Source: Opitutales bacterium (lineage in GTDB: Bacteria; Verrucomicrobiota; Verrucomicrobiia; Opitutales; Oceanipulchritudinaceae). Taken from it: a DNA stretch of 55,214 nt. The notes beneath the pieces were generated by a model. It was not told the origin of the DNA. It saw only the letters and a program-made list of their open reading frames with translations, and ran no database searches. The stretch covers positions 1 to 55,214 of the forward strand of contig JAFIGH010000024.1 in the NCBI GenBank assembly GCA_020831525.1, in the 5' to 3' direction. A program made the translations under genes and the position numbers. The number at the start of each line of letters is the position of its first letter. The stretch's first letter is position 1. This document shows, one piece after another, positions 36,077 through 45,336 of the stretch.

Positions 36077-36970
36077 TTACGGAGCAGAGGCCGCGTCCGA
36101 CCGGTCGAACGCCTTGATGAGCGCATGGTTGCCCGCGCCCCCGAGGCCGGCGCGCTGGAGCAAACGGTAGAGCGAAGTCGCGTTATCCGTGCCGAAGGTG
36201 GGCACGCCGAGGGCGTCGGCCGTCTCGCGCACGAGCCGCAGATCCTTCAGCTGAAGATCGATGGTGAAGCCCGGACGCCAGTCTTCAGCAATGACCTGCG
36301 GACCGCGGTTGCTGAGCGTCCAACTGCCCGCTGCACCGTCCTTTACGGCGGCCAGCGTCGTTTCGAGGTCGAGCCCGCCCGCCCGCGCAAAGTTCAATGC
36401 CTCGCCCATCGCAAGCATACTGCCCGCGACGAGGATCTGGTTGACGAGCTTGACCATCTGACCCGCCCCGTGAGGACCGACATGCGTCACGGTCCTGCCC
36501 ATGGCCTCGAAGGCAGGCCGCGCTCGGCGCACGTCCTCCGCCGCGCCGCCGACCATGATGCTTAGGGTGCCCTTGGCCGCGCCCTCGCTCCCCCCGCTCA
36601 CCGGCGCGTCGAGAAAGGCCGCCCCGTGCTCCGTCAGGCGCGCGGCAATCGCCTTTGTTGCCTCCGGGCTGATTGTGGAGCAGTCGATAAATAGCTTGCC
36701 TGCCGCATCGCCGCACGCCGCGCCGCCCTCGCCGAAAAGCACCGCCTCCACATCCGGCGTATCGCCGAGGCAGAGGATGACCACCGCCGAGGCCTCCGCA
36801 AGGGCACGCACCGACTCGCTCACGGCGATGCCTTCCTCCGCCAGCGGACGCGTCCTTTCACGCGTGCGGTTCCAGACGGTGAGCGGAAACCCCGCCTTGT
36901 GGAGATTGCGCGCCATGCCCGCGCCCATGATGCCCGTGCCGATAAATCCAATGGGTTCCTTTGTTGCCAT
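36077..36970 (-). CDS. NAD-dependent beta-hydroxyacid dehydrogenase (3-hydroxyisobutyrate / tartronate-semialdehyde reductase family)
   Basis: 297 residues from ATG 36970, directly after GGAGGT; an extended frame to 37054 is Gly-rich and runs into the promoter. Rossmann motif IGFIGTGIMGAGMARNL, substrate-binding signature DAPVSGGSEGAAKG, and catalytic Lys in GAGQMVKLVNQ define the family, which includes GarR, MmsB and related enzymes. Reaction: reversible NAD(P)-linked oxidation of a 3-hydroxy acid. The neighbouring GH2 glycosidase and direct-repeat operators hint at a uronate or aldarate route, but this is inference. Confidence 0.92.
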   Translation of the reverse strand: MATKEPIGFIGTGIMGAGMARNLHKAGFPLTVWNRTRERTRPLAEEGIAVSESVRALAEASAVVILCLGDTPDVEAVLFGEGGAACGDAAGKLFIDCSTISPEATKAIAARLTEHGAAFLDAPVSGGSEGAAKGTLSIMVGGAAEDVRRARPAFEAMGRTVTHVGPHGAGQMVKLVNQILVAGSMLAMGEALNFARAGGLDLETTLAAVKDGAAGSWTLSNRGPQVIAEDWRPGFTIDLQLKDLRLVRETADALGVPTFGTDNATSLYRLLQRAGLGGAGNHALIKAFDRSDAASAP

Positions 36971-37048
36971 ACCTCCACCCTCGCCCCCGCCCCGTCCCGC
37001 CGCAATTCCGGATTCCATCCCGCAGGCGCCCCCCCGCCCGCCATCCCC

Positions 37049-37127
37049 TGTCAAATTATTTAACTGAGGGATCTATCAATCTAGAATTTATCTCGGGTTT
37101 GTTTTTGTCAAATATTTTAACTGTGGG
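37049..37127. promoter_or_regulatory. pair of 22-bp direct repeats in the divergent promoter, operator candidates
   Basis: TGTCAAAT(TA/AT)TTTAACTG(A/T)GGG occurs at 37049-37070 and 37106-37127 in the same direction, starts 57 bp apart, 19 of 22 positions equal. The second copy overlaps a TTGTCA...TAGATA arrangement (18-bp spacing, 37105-37134) that would suit a sigma-70 promoter reading towards the GH2 gene. AT-rich sites of this kind are typical for GntR-family and similar regulators; none is encoded nearby. Confidence 0.65.
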
Positions 37128-37179
37128 TTAGATAATACGGAGCGCGTTCCCCCCGCCCGCAGCAGCGCCTCCAGATATG

Positions 37180-37263
37180 GACACCGTGTCAGGCCGGGAC
37201 GCTATGGCAGACTCCGTCACCGTCCTGCGGACGCAATCGGGCCGGAGAGGGCTTGCCATAGCG
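37180..37263 (+). promoter_or_regulatory. structured leader upstream of the GH2 gene
   Basis: The palindrome GACAC-C-GTGTC (37180-37190) is followed by a perfect 10-bp inverted repeat CGCTATGGCA / TGCCATAGCG (37200-37209, 37254-37263) around a 44-base loop. It would fold in the 5' leader of the GH2 mRNA. It matches no riboswitch I recognise. Confidence 0.4.
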
Positions 37264-37290
37264 CGGCGGCGGATTCTCTGTGAAGGCGCA

Positions 37291-38994
37291 ATGAATCAAG
37301 TGTCCCATTTTCCCCGCTACGACACGCGCACCGTGCACCGCTTGGACGGTCTCTGGGAGGCGACCTTCGTCGGGGCCGATGTCGATCCCGGAGAAGTCCG
37401 CCCCGGTGACATCCGGTGGGACGACCTCATGACCGTGCCCGGCGTCTTCGACAGCTGTCCGAACCATGTGCGCAAGCGCGGCTGCTTTGCCCTTCGCCAC
37501 TTCGTCGACACGGTGGACTCTGCCGCGCGCGGGCGCCTCCGCTTCGGCGGGCTGGGCCTGTGGGGCCGCGTCTTTGTCGACGGCGAATGCCTCGGCACCT
37601 GCCAGACACCCTATGCACCGTGGAGCGTCGCCGTCCCGCCGGGCAGGCGGCGCCAGCGTGAACTCGTCATTCTCATCGACAACCGCTTCGACCGCGACCG
37701 CGTGCCGCTCTTCGACCCGTTCTTTGATTTTTACGGCTACGGCGGCATCTACCGCTCCGTGGCATGGCACGAGCTGCCCGCCTGCGCCCTCGACCGCGTG
37801 ACCGTCACGCCCCTCGACCTCGCCGGCAACGTGCGCATTGACATCCGCCTCGACGGCAACGCCCCGGCGAAGCTTGACGCCACCCTCGCCTTCGACGGCG
37901 GGGATCCGGCCGCCTTCAACGGTCTTGAGTTGAACAGCGGCCTTGCCACGCTCACCACCCGCGTGCCCTCCCCTCGCCTCTGGGAACCCGCGAACCCCCG
38001 CCTCCACACCCTGCGCGTGGGCATTGACGGCGACAGCATCACCGAGCGCTTCGGCCTGCGCACCGTCACCGCCGAACGCGGGAAAATCCTCCTCAACGGC
38101 AAACCGGTGAAGCTCCTCGGCTACAACCGCCATGAAGCCCACCCGCAGTTCGGTCCCGCCCTGCCCCCGCAGCAGCTCCTCCACGACTTGCAACTCCTCC
38201 GCCGCCTCGGCTGCAACTTCGTGCGCGGCAGCCACTACCCGCAGGACCAGCGCTTCCTCGACCTCTGCGACGAACTCGGCTTCCTCGTCTTCGAAGAGGC
38301 CCTTGGCTGGGGCACGCCCGCCGTCCACCTCGCCGACCCCCGCTTCAATGAATTGCAGGAGGCCCAGACCCGCGCCATGGTGCGCGCCAGCGCCAACCAC
38401 CCCAGCGTCATCCTCTGGGGCTTCCTCAACGAGTGCGAGAGCCATAAGCCGGAGAGCGACGCCGCCGTCGCCCGCCTCGCCGGCGCCATCCGCGAAGAAG
38501 ACCCCAGCCGCCTCGTCACCTTCGCCACGAACCACCCCTTCGAGGAACGCAATTACGACAAGGTCGACGTCGTCTCCGTCAATCAATACCCCGGCTGGTA
38601 TCCGGAAGACCGCCACAAAGAGCGGCCCCTCGACGAAATCGAGCCCCTCATCGACCGCGTCATCGCGCACCTCAAGGCGGAGGGGCAGGCGGCAAAGCCC
38701 TTCATCATCAGCGAAATGGGCGCGGGCGCCATCTACGGCTGGCGCGACGAACTGGAAGCCCACTGGTCCGAGCAATACCAAGCCGCCTACCTCGGCATCC
38801 TCGCACGCCGCGTCGTCGCCGACGAGCGCATCGCGGGCGTCGCCATCTGGCAGTTCTGCGACGGCCGCACCTACGCCCACGGACACGCCCTCGGCCGCCC
38901 CCGCGCCTTCAACAACAAAGGCTCCTTCGACGAGTACCGCCGCCCCAAAATGGCCGCCGACACCGTCCGGCGCATCTTCACCGGCGAAGCGTAA
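37291..38994 (+). CDS. GH2 family glycosidase (beta-glucuronidase/beta-galactosidase type)
   Basis: 567 residues from ATG 37291 with GAAGG five bases before it; the frame upstream overlaps the structured leader and is not protein-like. Domains: sugar-binding jelly roll (about 10-185, FGGLGLWGRVFVDGE), an Ig-like middle domain (about 185-260), then a TIM barrel with LLGYNRHEAHPQFG, the acid/base Glu in LWGFLNECES and the nucleophile Glu in IISEMGAGAIYG. The length and the NE/SE pattern are closest to beta-glucuronidases and short beta-galactosidases. No signal peptide, so probably cytoplasmic, acting on imported oligosaccharide. Divergent from the hydroxyacid dehydrogenase gene and probably coregulated through the direct repeats. 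Confidence 0.93.
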   Translation: MNQVSHFPRYDTRTVHRLDGLWEATFVGADVDPGEVRPGDIRWDDLMTVPGVFDSCPNHVRKRGCFALRHFVDTVDSAARGRLRFGGLGLWGRVFVDGECLGTCQTPYAPWSVAVPPGRRRQRELVILIDNRFDRDRVPLFDPFFDFYGYGGIYRSVAWHELPACALDRVTVTPLDLAGNVRIDIRLDGNAPAKLDATLAFDGGDPAAFNGLELNSGLATLTTRVPSPRLWEPANPRLHTLRVGIDGDSITERFGLRTVTAERGKILLNGKPVKLLGYNRHEAHPQFGPALPPQQLLHDLQLLRRLGCNFVRGSHYPQDQRFLDLCDELGFLVFEEALGWGTPAVHLADPRFNELQEAQTRAMVRASANHPSVILWGFLNECESHKPESDAAVARLAGAIREEDPSRLVTFATNHPFEERNYDKVDVVSVNQYPGWYPEDRHKERPLDEIEPLIDRVIAHLKAEGQAAKPFIISEMGAGAIYGWRDELEAHWSEQYQAAYLGILARRVVADERIAGVAIWQFCDGRTYAHGHALGRPRAFNNKGSFDEYRRPKMAADTVRRIFTGEA

Positions 38995-39110
38995 ACGGCA
39001 TGCGCCCGGCCCCGCTCTCCGCCGCTTGACAGGAATACACACCGCCTCCATCGTCTCCCATAATAAATCGTTCTTTGAAGTTGTCCGCACAGCTTCAAGG
39101 GAAGGCTTCC

Positions 39111-39468
<358 letters not shown>

Positions 39469-39690
39469 TTTTATCGGCCTTTGTCGGTCGTTTCCTCCCC
39501 TCACTACCAATTGTCTCCGGTCGACATCCAAGTCCATCACCCTTAGGCGGATGAGTTCGGAGACCCGGAGCCCGGCACCGTATTGGACTTGCCCCATAAG
39601 ACGATAATGCCCGGAGAGTCCCGCCAAACAATAAGGCCAACTCCTTCCCGCTCAAGACGCCCGAAGGTTCACCGGGAAGGAAACGCATTC
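39469..39690 (-). pseudogene. integron-type tyrosine recombinase remnant next to ssrA
   Basis: In one minus-strand frame 39469-39627 reads [21 protein letters not shown] followed by [13 protein letters not shown] and RRQLVVRGG, the box-I region of integron-integrase-like tyrosine recombinases, including the first catalytic Arg. A second frame (39628-39690) reads [12 protein letters not shown], which matches the sequence expected just before, so a frameshift separates them. Everything after VVRGG is lost at the tmRNA 3' end. Degenerate relic of an island integrase. Confidence 0.75.
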
Positions 39691-39796
39691 TATTGAACTT
39701 CCATCATTTGCGGGCTTTTTGCCCGTGCGGGCGAGTGACCTCAACCCGGCATATGCGAAACTGAGTATTCCCCATATCACAGTTCGTGCAGAAAAG

Positions 39797-39972
39797 ATTA
39801 TGAAGATATTGCTTTGGCCTTTGGTGTTACCGATTTGGATGCGATCCACGACACAATGACGTCGAAAGATATCGAGGTGATCCAACCCCTGCGGGAGATG
39901 CCCTATGGCAGAGAGTTCTACATTTCAGACCCGGACGGCCATATCCTTGCATTCTTCGACGTGACCAACTGA
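39797..39972 (+). pseudogene. C-terminal fragment of a VOC (glyoxalase/bleomycin-resistance) protein
   Basis: The open segment reads YEDIALAFGVTDLDAI ... YGREFYISDPDGHILAFFD and then a stop. This is the typical second half of a VOC-fold protein with the metal-ligand pattern near REFYISDPDG. No start or N-terminal half exists upstream, so it is a truncated relic. It lies in the debris zone after ssrA. Confidence 0.65.
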
Positions 39973-40000
39973 ACGAAAATGGCCGAACAATCCCTTTGGC

Positions 40001-40282
40001 GTGTTTCGTAGTTCCAAAGATCCGCTGGTAGCCGACACACGTGCTCACCGTAGCCAGAAAGTTGTGATCAAACCCCCGCCTGGTGACCGCGTCGCCGCAG
40101 TTTCCCTGTCGTGGCGCGGTGCGGGGAAGTTCCCACATCGCTATGCAGCGGGTAAGCGCGAGTTCGAAGGAGAGTTTGGCGTTCAAGTGATCGAAAGTGA
40201 ACATGCACTCCGTGATCCCGACTGGCTGTCACTCAATCCAAAAGCGCGGGCGGATGACCTCTGCGTTGAAGTGCCGGATTAG
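40001..40282 (+). pseudogene. N-terminal fragment of an S66 (LD-carboxypeptidase/MccF-like) peptidase
   Basis: 93 codons. From about codon 21 the sequence reads KPPPGDRVAAVSLSWRGAG, FPHRYAAGKREFEGEFG, and DPDWLSLNPKARADDL, matching the start of S66 peptidases. It stops after EVPD where ~250 further residues, with the catalytic Ser-Glu-His, are expected. A fragment in the ssrA-adjacent debris. Confidence 0.65.
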
Positions 40283-40322
40283 CCGCGAGGGACACCTTTC
40301 TGGCCCTCGCTGGAGGAATTAG

Positions 40323-40469
40323 ATGACTTGGTACTTTTCCTTGAGACATGGACTTCGGATACACCGATCCCATGTTTGTGATCCCTTTGGGGGTGTCCCG
40401 CGATTAAACGAATGGGTCTGCTTCCATCCAAAGAGCAAGACACTTGTCGTAGCAGACTTCCATGGATGA
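40323..40469 (+). pseudogene. short remnant possibly of a DUF4336-like protein
   Basis: A 48-codon frame contains LNEWVCFHPKSKTLVVADF, which resembles the HHRPSRTLIVTDL-type motif of DUF4336/metallo-beta-lactamase-like proteins. Upstream codons are not convincing. The rest of 40283-40617 shows nothing else. Confidence 0.25.
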
Positions 40470-40617
40470 AATAAACCGACACTGAATCGGGAAGCGTGGG
40501 GAGGACGGTCGTGAAGTGCGAAAGCAGTAAATCCGGTTGAAAATGAAGGCATTTCCCCTTTTGTTCGATAAAAAACTTTAGTAAAATGCCCGATCCTCCG
40601 GTCGATGCCTCCTTGGC

Positions 40618-41625
40618 ATGCTCCTGAAAAAACTCAAGTCAACGAGTGCGGAAATCGCCTCCCTCGCGGAGACGACGCTCTCGTATTCGGAGGCGGCCAA
40701 GTATATTATGCACCTACTGCGCGGTTTAGTGCCGTCCGACACGATCAATCTCGGCACCATAGACCTCGGGACGGAAGGCGGCTTTCACTTTGCCCTCGAC
40801 GGGTTTCTCATGCCGCCGGAGCGGCGTGAGCTGTTGTCGGACTTCATGCACGAGCATCCCATGGTAGAGTATGCCCGCAGAAACGGCGTCAATCCGCCCC
40901 TGCGCTTCACCGACTTTCACACCCGGCGGCAGCTCGTGGAGGTTCCCATGTACCGGGAATGCTACCGGGGATACGTTCACAGTATGATGACCTTCGGCAT
41001 CGCCGCGCCGCCGGGGCTCAACGTCAGTTTTGCGCTCTCACGGGCCGACTGTGACTTCACAGACAAAGAGCGCGACAGCCTTGGTATTCTCCAGCCCCTT
41101 GTCTCCGCCGTCATGCAGCAGCGGATCCTGCGCGAAGCGTTGAGCGCGGCGTATGCGCGCGGCGTCCCGGTGGGCATCGTCCATGGAGCGGCGGAGTTTG
41201 TGCACACACTCGACGACCATGCCCTCGCTCTCCTGCAGGCGCACTTTCCCAACAGGCCCCGCCACCGCCTGCCGGAAGTAGCCTGGCGCGTCCTCCGCCG
41301 CGAACCCAACCGCGTCGTCACCCTCGCCGGTCTCCCCGGAGGCGGCCGTCTTTGCGCCCGGCTCAGCCCCGACGTCCGGAGCTGGCGCATGGAGGTGTGG
41401 GAAGAACGCTCTGCCGTCCCGCCCGCAAAGCTCACCGCCGCCGGTCTCACCGGACGGCAGGTCGAAGTCGTCCAGTGGCTTGCGAAAGGAAAGAGCACCG
41501 CCGAAATCGCGATGATCCTCAGCATCAGCCCGCGCACCGTGCAAAAACACCTCGAAATCATCTACCGCCAGCTCGGCGTGGAAAACCGCCTCGCCGCCAT
41601 CAATTTCTGCCGCCAGTGGAGGTAG
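40618..41625 (+). CDS. LuxR-family transcription regulator
   Basis: 335 residues. A ~260-residue N-terminal sensor of unknown family (perhaps GAF-like; YVHSMMTFGIAAPPGLNVSF) is followed by a C-terminal LuxR/GerE helix-turn-helix: LTGRQVEVVQWLAKGKST, AEIAMILSISPRTVQKHLEI and IYRQLGVENRLAAI. No receiver Asp or autoinducer-binding signature is visible. No Shine-Dalgarno sequence precedes the ATG. A 50-bp stretch of this gene (41061-41110) recurs at 48304-48353 with four mismatches. The direction matches the XPB gene pair downstream, so it may regulate it. Confidence 0.88.
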   Translation: MLLKKLKSTSAEIASLAETTLSYSEAAKYIMHLLRGLVPSDTINLGTIDLGTEGGFHFALDGFLMPPERRELLSDFMHEHPMVEYARRNGVNPPLRFTDFHTRRQLVEVPMYRECYRGYVHSMMTFGIAAPPGLNVSFALSRADCDFTDKERDSLGILQPLVSAVMQQRILREALSAAYARGVPVGIVHGAAEFVHTLDDHALALLQAHFPNRPRHRLPEVAWRVLRREPNRVVTLAGLPGGGRLCARLSPDVRSWRMEVWEERSAVPPAKLTAAGLTGRQVEVVQWLAKGKSTAEIAMILSISPRTVQKHLEIIYRQLGVENRLAAINFCRQWR

Positions 41626-41702
41626 TGTCCTTTCCCGCTCGGCACAATGGCGCGAAAAAACATTACTCGAAAGCACAGACAAGTTCCGAGGAGCGCAGCG
41701 AC

Positions 41703-41722
41703 GACATGTCGCAGACCATGTC
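41703..41722. repeat. interrupted palindrome GACATG-N8-CATGTC, second copy
   Basis: GACATGTCGCAGACCATGTC; 19 of 20 bases equal to the element at 22741-22760. It lies about 80 bp before the helicase-associated gene. Function unknown; dispersed intergenic repeat. Confidence 0.7.
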
Positions 41723-41803
41723 TGTTTCACATTGGGGGGGCGCGAGAGTCGGCGCGGGAATCCTGTCTTGCTTCCACATCGCCGGCGGCTTTCCAATCGC
41801 GCG

Positions 41804-43624
41804 GTGAAACTCCACGACTTTTTGTGGTCGCTTACGACCGACCGGATGCGGGAAGGCGCCAAGGCACTCGGCGAACGCAAGCTGCCGACGCGCAAGTCGG
41901 ACCTTGTGGCTCTTCTGAAGGAGCGCCTGCTCATAAATCCCGGAAAGTGGGTGGAGCGCGAACCGCGGGCCGAACAGTTGGCCATGGCCGAGATCGCCCA
42001 CGGCGGCGCCGTCAGCGCCGACGTATTTCATGCGAAACACGGCATGGATTTCCCGAAGGTTGCCGACCGGTGGAACAATCGCCCCGTGGATACAGTCTTC
42101 GGGCGAATCGTTTTTTACGACGACACAGGCAATCCCGGATGGGACTTGGCGGAGGAGTTGAAAGAAGCGCTGGCCGCCGTTTTGCCGGAGCCGAAGGCGT
42201 TTGCGCTGCCGGGCCACGACTCGCCGGAGGAGTTGGAGGGCTGGCCGCCTCCGCCACCGGACGCATGGAGCCCGCAGGGGATGCCCCGGGTCGTCAAGGC
42301 GACAGTTTGCGAATGCGCGCCCGCCGCGCCGGTGGAATTGGCCGGTGTGTTGACGCTTGCGGCAAAAGGCAAGCTGAAGCTCGCCAAGAACGGGCTGGCG
42401 ACCGCCGCCAGCGAACGCGCCGTCCAGCCCCTGCTCGTCGGCGGCGATTTTTCCTTGGAGGACGACACCTTCGAAAGCCGGTACTACGGCGATCCCGGAC
42501 CGCCCGGACCGGTGCGGGCCGCGGCATGGCCCGCCCTGCTGGCCGCCGCGAAGTGGGCGAAGGCGTCCGCCGCCGGCGCGCTCACCTTGACCACGGCGGG
42601 GAAGCCGCTCCTCGCCGGTTTCGATGCCATGGCCTACAAAGAGGGCGTCGAGAAGGCGATGTACAGCGAGGCGTTCGACGAACTCGCGCGCATCAACCAG
42701 ATCCGCGGCCAAAGCGGACGGGGCAAGCGCGCCTTGACGAATCCGGCGCTGCGGCGCAGCAGCATTTTCGAGGGTCTCGCCGAGATGCCGGCCGGCAGAT
42801 GGTTTTCCTTCGAGGAGGTCTTCCGGTTTCTGTGGGCAAACGGGTTTGCGTTTGAGACTAGCCGCGATCCGGGAACGCTCTTTATCTGTGAGGCGGAATA
42901 CGGCCGGCTCTACACCGGCGGGGCGGACCGCAAGCTGTCCCGTCTCTACCTGTCGGCGGTTCTCTTCGAAACGTTGGGCACGCTGGGCATGGTCGATGTC
43001 GCCTTCACCCCGCCGCACGAAGCCCGTTATGAGTTTGACCAGGAACTTGGGGTTGAAGAGCCCGCGTACCTGAGCCGTTACGACGGATTGCTGGGTGTGC
43101 GGATCAATCCGCTCGGCGCCTATTGTCTTGGTATTGCGGATACCCTTGAGCTGGCACCGCCCAAGACGTCGGGAAAATTCCGCGTCCTGCCGACACTGGA
43201 GATCGCTTTGACCGGCGGCCGCTGCAAGCCGTTCGACGAATTGCGGCTGGAACGCGCCTGCGTGCCGGAGAGTGACCACGTGTGGCGGTTGGACGAGCAA
43301 ACAGTCCTGCGCTCGATCGAGAACGGGCAGCCAATCGACGAGATCGAGGAGGGCATCGCCGCCCTCTCGGAGGACGCGCTGCCGCCGACCGTCGCTTCAT
43401 TTTTCCGGGACATCCGCGACCGCATTTCGGCGGTTGTCGGCCGCGAGGAAGCGGAGCTGATCCGGTTGCGCGACGCGAAGACGGCGGCGTTGCTCGCTTC
43501 GCGTCCCGACCTGCGCAAGATCTGTGAGCCGGCGGGCGAAACATGCCTTGCGGTGCCGAAGAAAAACCTCCGCGCCTTTGTCTCCCGCCTGAAACAGCAC
43601 GGCTACGTTCTCCCGCAGGCATGA
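41804..43624 (+). CDS. helicase-associated protein with XPB/Ssl2-type N-terminal domain, partner of the downstream helicase
   Basis: 606 residues from GTG 41804 (VKLHDFLWSL); the upstream extension is Arg-rich and overlaps a repeat. The C-terminal ~170 residues resemble the XPB/Ssl2-like domain found before or beside XPB helicases: FRVLPTLEIALTG, DHVWRLDEQTVLRSIENG and EIEEGIAALSEDALPPTV. The middle is helical, with KLSRLYLSAVLFETLGTLG and winged-helix-like segments. No ATPase motif. It overlaps the helicase gene by four bases (ATGA), which implies a 1:1 complex. Comparable long helicase-associated proteins are known in other bacteria, but their role is not established. Confidence 0.85.
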   Translation: MKLHDFLWSLTTDRMREGAKALGERKLPTRKSDLVALLKERLLINPGKWVEREPRAEQLAMAEIAHGGAVSADVFHAKHGMDFPKVADRWNNRPVDTVFGRIVFYDDTGNPGWDLAEELKEALAAVLPEPKAFALPGHDSPEELEGWPPPPPDAWSPQGMPRVVKATVCECAPAAPVELAGVLTLAAKGKLKLAKNGLATAASERAVQPLLVGGDFSLEDDTFESRYYGDPGPPGPVRAAAWPALLAAAKWAKASAAGALTLTTAGKPLLAGFDAMAYKEGVEKAMYSEAFDELARINQIRGQSGRGKRALTNPALRRSSIFEGLAEMPAGRWFSFEEVFRFLWANGFAFETSRDPGTLFICEAEYGRLYTGGADRKLSRLYLSAVLFETLGTLGMVDVAFTPPHEARYEFDQELGVEEPAYLSRYDGLLGVRINPLGAYCLGIADTLELAPPKTSGKFRVLPTLEIALTGGRCKPFDELRLERACVPESDHVWRLDEQTVLRSIENGQPIDEIEEGIAALSEDALPPTVASFFRDIRDRISAVVGREEAELIRLRDAKTAALLASRPDLRKICEPAGETCLAVPKKNLRAFVSRLKQHGYVLPQA

Positions 43625-45336
43625 CCGCCGTCCGCCCCGATAATCCGCTCATCGTCCAGAGCGACCACACCGTGCTGGTCGAGGTGGACAGCCCCCGCTA
43701 CAACGAGGCCCGTGAGGGCCTTGCGCGCTTCGCCGAGCTGGTCAAATCGCCCGAGCACATCCACACCTACCGCCTCACGCCGCTCTCGATCTGGAACGCC
43801 CGCGCGGCGGGATTCGCGGAGGAGGCCATCGTGGCGGCGCTCACCGGGTATGCAAAATATCCGCCGCCCGAAACAGTGCTGGCGCAAGTCCGTGAGTTTT
43901 CCTCCCGCTACGGACGGCTGACGCTTGCGCGCGACGACGGGGGAGAACTCGTTCTGACCGCCGAGGACCCGCTCATCGCGCGCGCCATCACCAACCGCCG
44001 CGAGACGGAAGGGCTTTTGCATCCGGAGGGTGACCGCACCTTCCGGGTCGAGCCGGCGCGGCGGGGCCCGCTCAAGCAGGCGCTCACGCGAATCGGCTAT
44101 CCGGTGCAGGATCTCGCCGGGTACAGTGACGGGGAGCCGTTGCCGCTGCGCCTCGCGGAAACGACGCGCGGCGGCGCGCCTTTTTCCTTGCGGCGGTACC
44201 AAAACGATGCGGCGGAGGCGTTTTACGCGGGCGGCGGGCCACGGGGCGGCGCCGGCGTGGTGGTCCTTCCCTGCGGCGGCGGCAAAACAATCGTGGGCAT
44301 CGCCTGCATGGCGCGGACGGGTTCCTCCACCTTGATTCTCGCCACCAACGTGACGGCGGTGCGCCAGTGGATCGACGAGATTCTCGACAAGACGGATCTG
44401 CCGGAAGAATGGATCGGCGAATACACCGGATCGTCAAAGGACATTCGCCCCGTCACCGTCACGACGTACCAGATTCTTACCTACAGAAAATCGAGGGAAG
44501 CGGACTTCGGACACTTCTCCATCTTCGACCGGCGCGACTGGGGGTTGGTGATCTACGACGAGGTCCACCTCCTGCCGGCGCCGGTCTTTCAAATCACAGC
44601 CAGTCTACAGGCGCGGCGGCGTCTCGGATTGACGGCTACCCTCGTGCGTGAGGACGGCCGCGAGGAAGACGTCTTTTCATTGATCGGCCCGAAGAAGTAC
44701 GACGCGCCATGGAAAACTCTTGAGGCGCAGGGCTGGATCGCCAAAGCGCGCTGCACCGAGATTCGCGTGGCGATGCCGGAGGACCTCGCCTTCGCCTACG
44801 CCACGGCGGAGCGGCGGCGCCAGCACCGGATCGCGGCGGAAAACCCGGCCAAGCTCGAACTCGCCCGCGGGATACTCGCGCACCACCCCGGCGAACCCGC
44901 GCTGGTCATCGGCAGTTACGTCGATCAGGTAAAGGCCGTGGCCGACTACCTCGGCGTGCCCCTCTTGACCGGCTCGACCCCGCAGAAAACACGCGACCGC
45001 CTGTTCAGGGAGTTTCGCGAGGGACGCCACCGGGTGCTCGCGGTTTCGAAGGTGGCCAACTTTTCCGTCGACCTGCCGGATGCCGCCGTCGCCGTGCAGC
45101 TTTCGGGCGCGTTCGGTTCCCGCCAGGAAGAAGCCCAACGCCTCGGGCGCATCCTGCGTCCAAAGGCACACGGCAAACAGGCGCACTTCTACACCCTTGT
45201 CAGCCACCAGACCTGCGAACAGGAGTTCGCCCTGCGCCGCCAGCTCTTTCTTTGCGAACAGGGCTACACCTACGAAATCCTGCACTTGGAGGATGGAAGC
45301 CGATTTGATTTTGCAGTATCGCACGCAAACAGATGA
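43621..45336 (+). CDS. XPB/ERCC3-type superfamily 2 DNA helicase
   Basis: 571 residues from the ATG overlapping the previous stop. Residues 10-125 form an XPB-type N-terminal domain (VLVEVDSPRYNEAREGL, TYRLTPLSIWNARAAG). Helicase motifs: Q-like LRRYQNDAAEAF (~190), Walker A LPCGGGKT (216-223), DEVH (313-316), motif III LTAT (337-340), the XPB-specific RED (343-345) followed by DVFSLIGPKKY, and motif VI EEAQRLGRILRPK. It translocates on or unwinds DNA by ATP hydrolysis; the eukaryotic relatives open DNA in repair and transcription. Bacterial XPB is patchily distributed. No Bax1-like nuclease is adjacent. Confidence 0.93.
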   Translation: MTAVRPDNPLIVQSDHTVLVEVDSPRYNEAREGLARFAELVKSPEHIHTYRLTPLSIWNARAAGFAEEAIVAALTGYAKYPPPETVLAQVREFSSRYGRLTLARDDGGELVLTAEDPLIARAITNRRETEGLLHPEGDRTFRVEPARRGPLKQALTRIGYPVQDLAGYSDGEPLPLRLAETTRGGAPFSLRRYQNDAAEAFYAGGGPRGGAGVVVLPCGGGKTIVGIACMARTGSSTLILATNVTAVRQWIDEILDKTDLPEEWIGEYTGSSKDIRPVTVTTYQILTYRKSREADFGHFSIFDRRDWGLVIYDEVHLLPAPVFQITASLQARRRLGLTATLVREDGREEDVFSLIGPKKYDAPWKTLEAQGWIAKARCTEIRVAMPEDLAFAYATAERRRQHRIAAENPAKLELARGILAHHPGEPALVIGSYVDQVKAVADYLGVPLLTGSTPQKTRDRLFREFREGRHRVLAVSKVANFSVDLPDAAVAVQLSGAFGSRQEEAQRLGRILRPKAHGKQAHFYTLVSHQTCEQEFALRRQLFLCEQGYTYEILHLEDGSRFDFAVSHANR

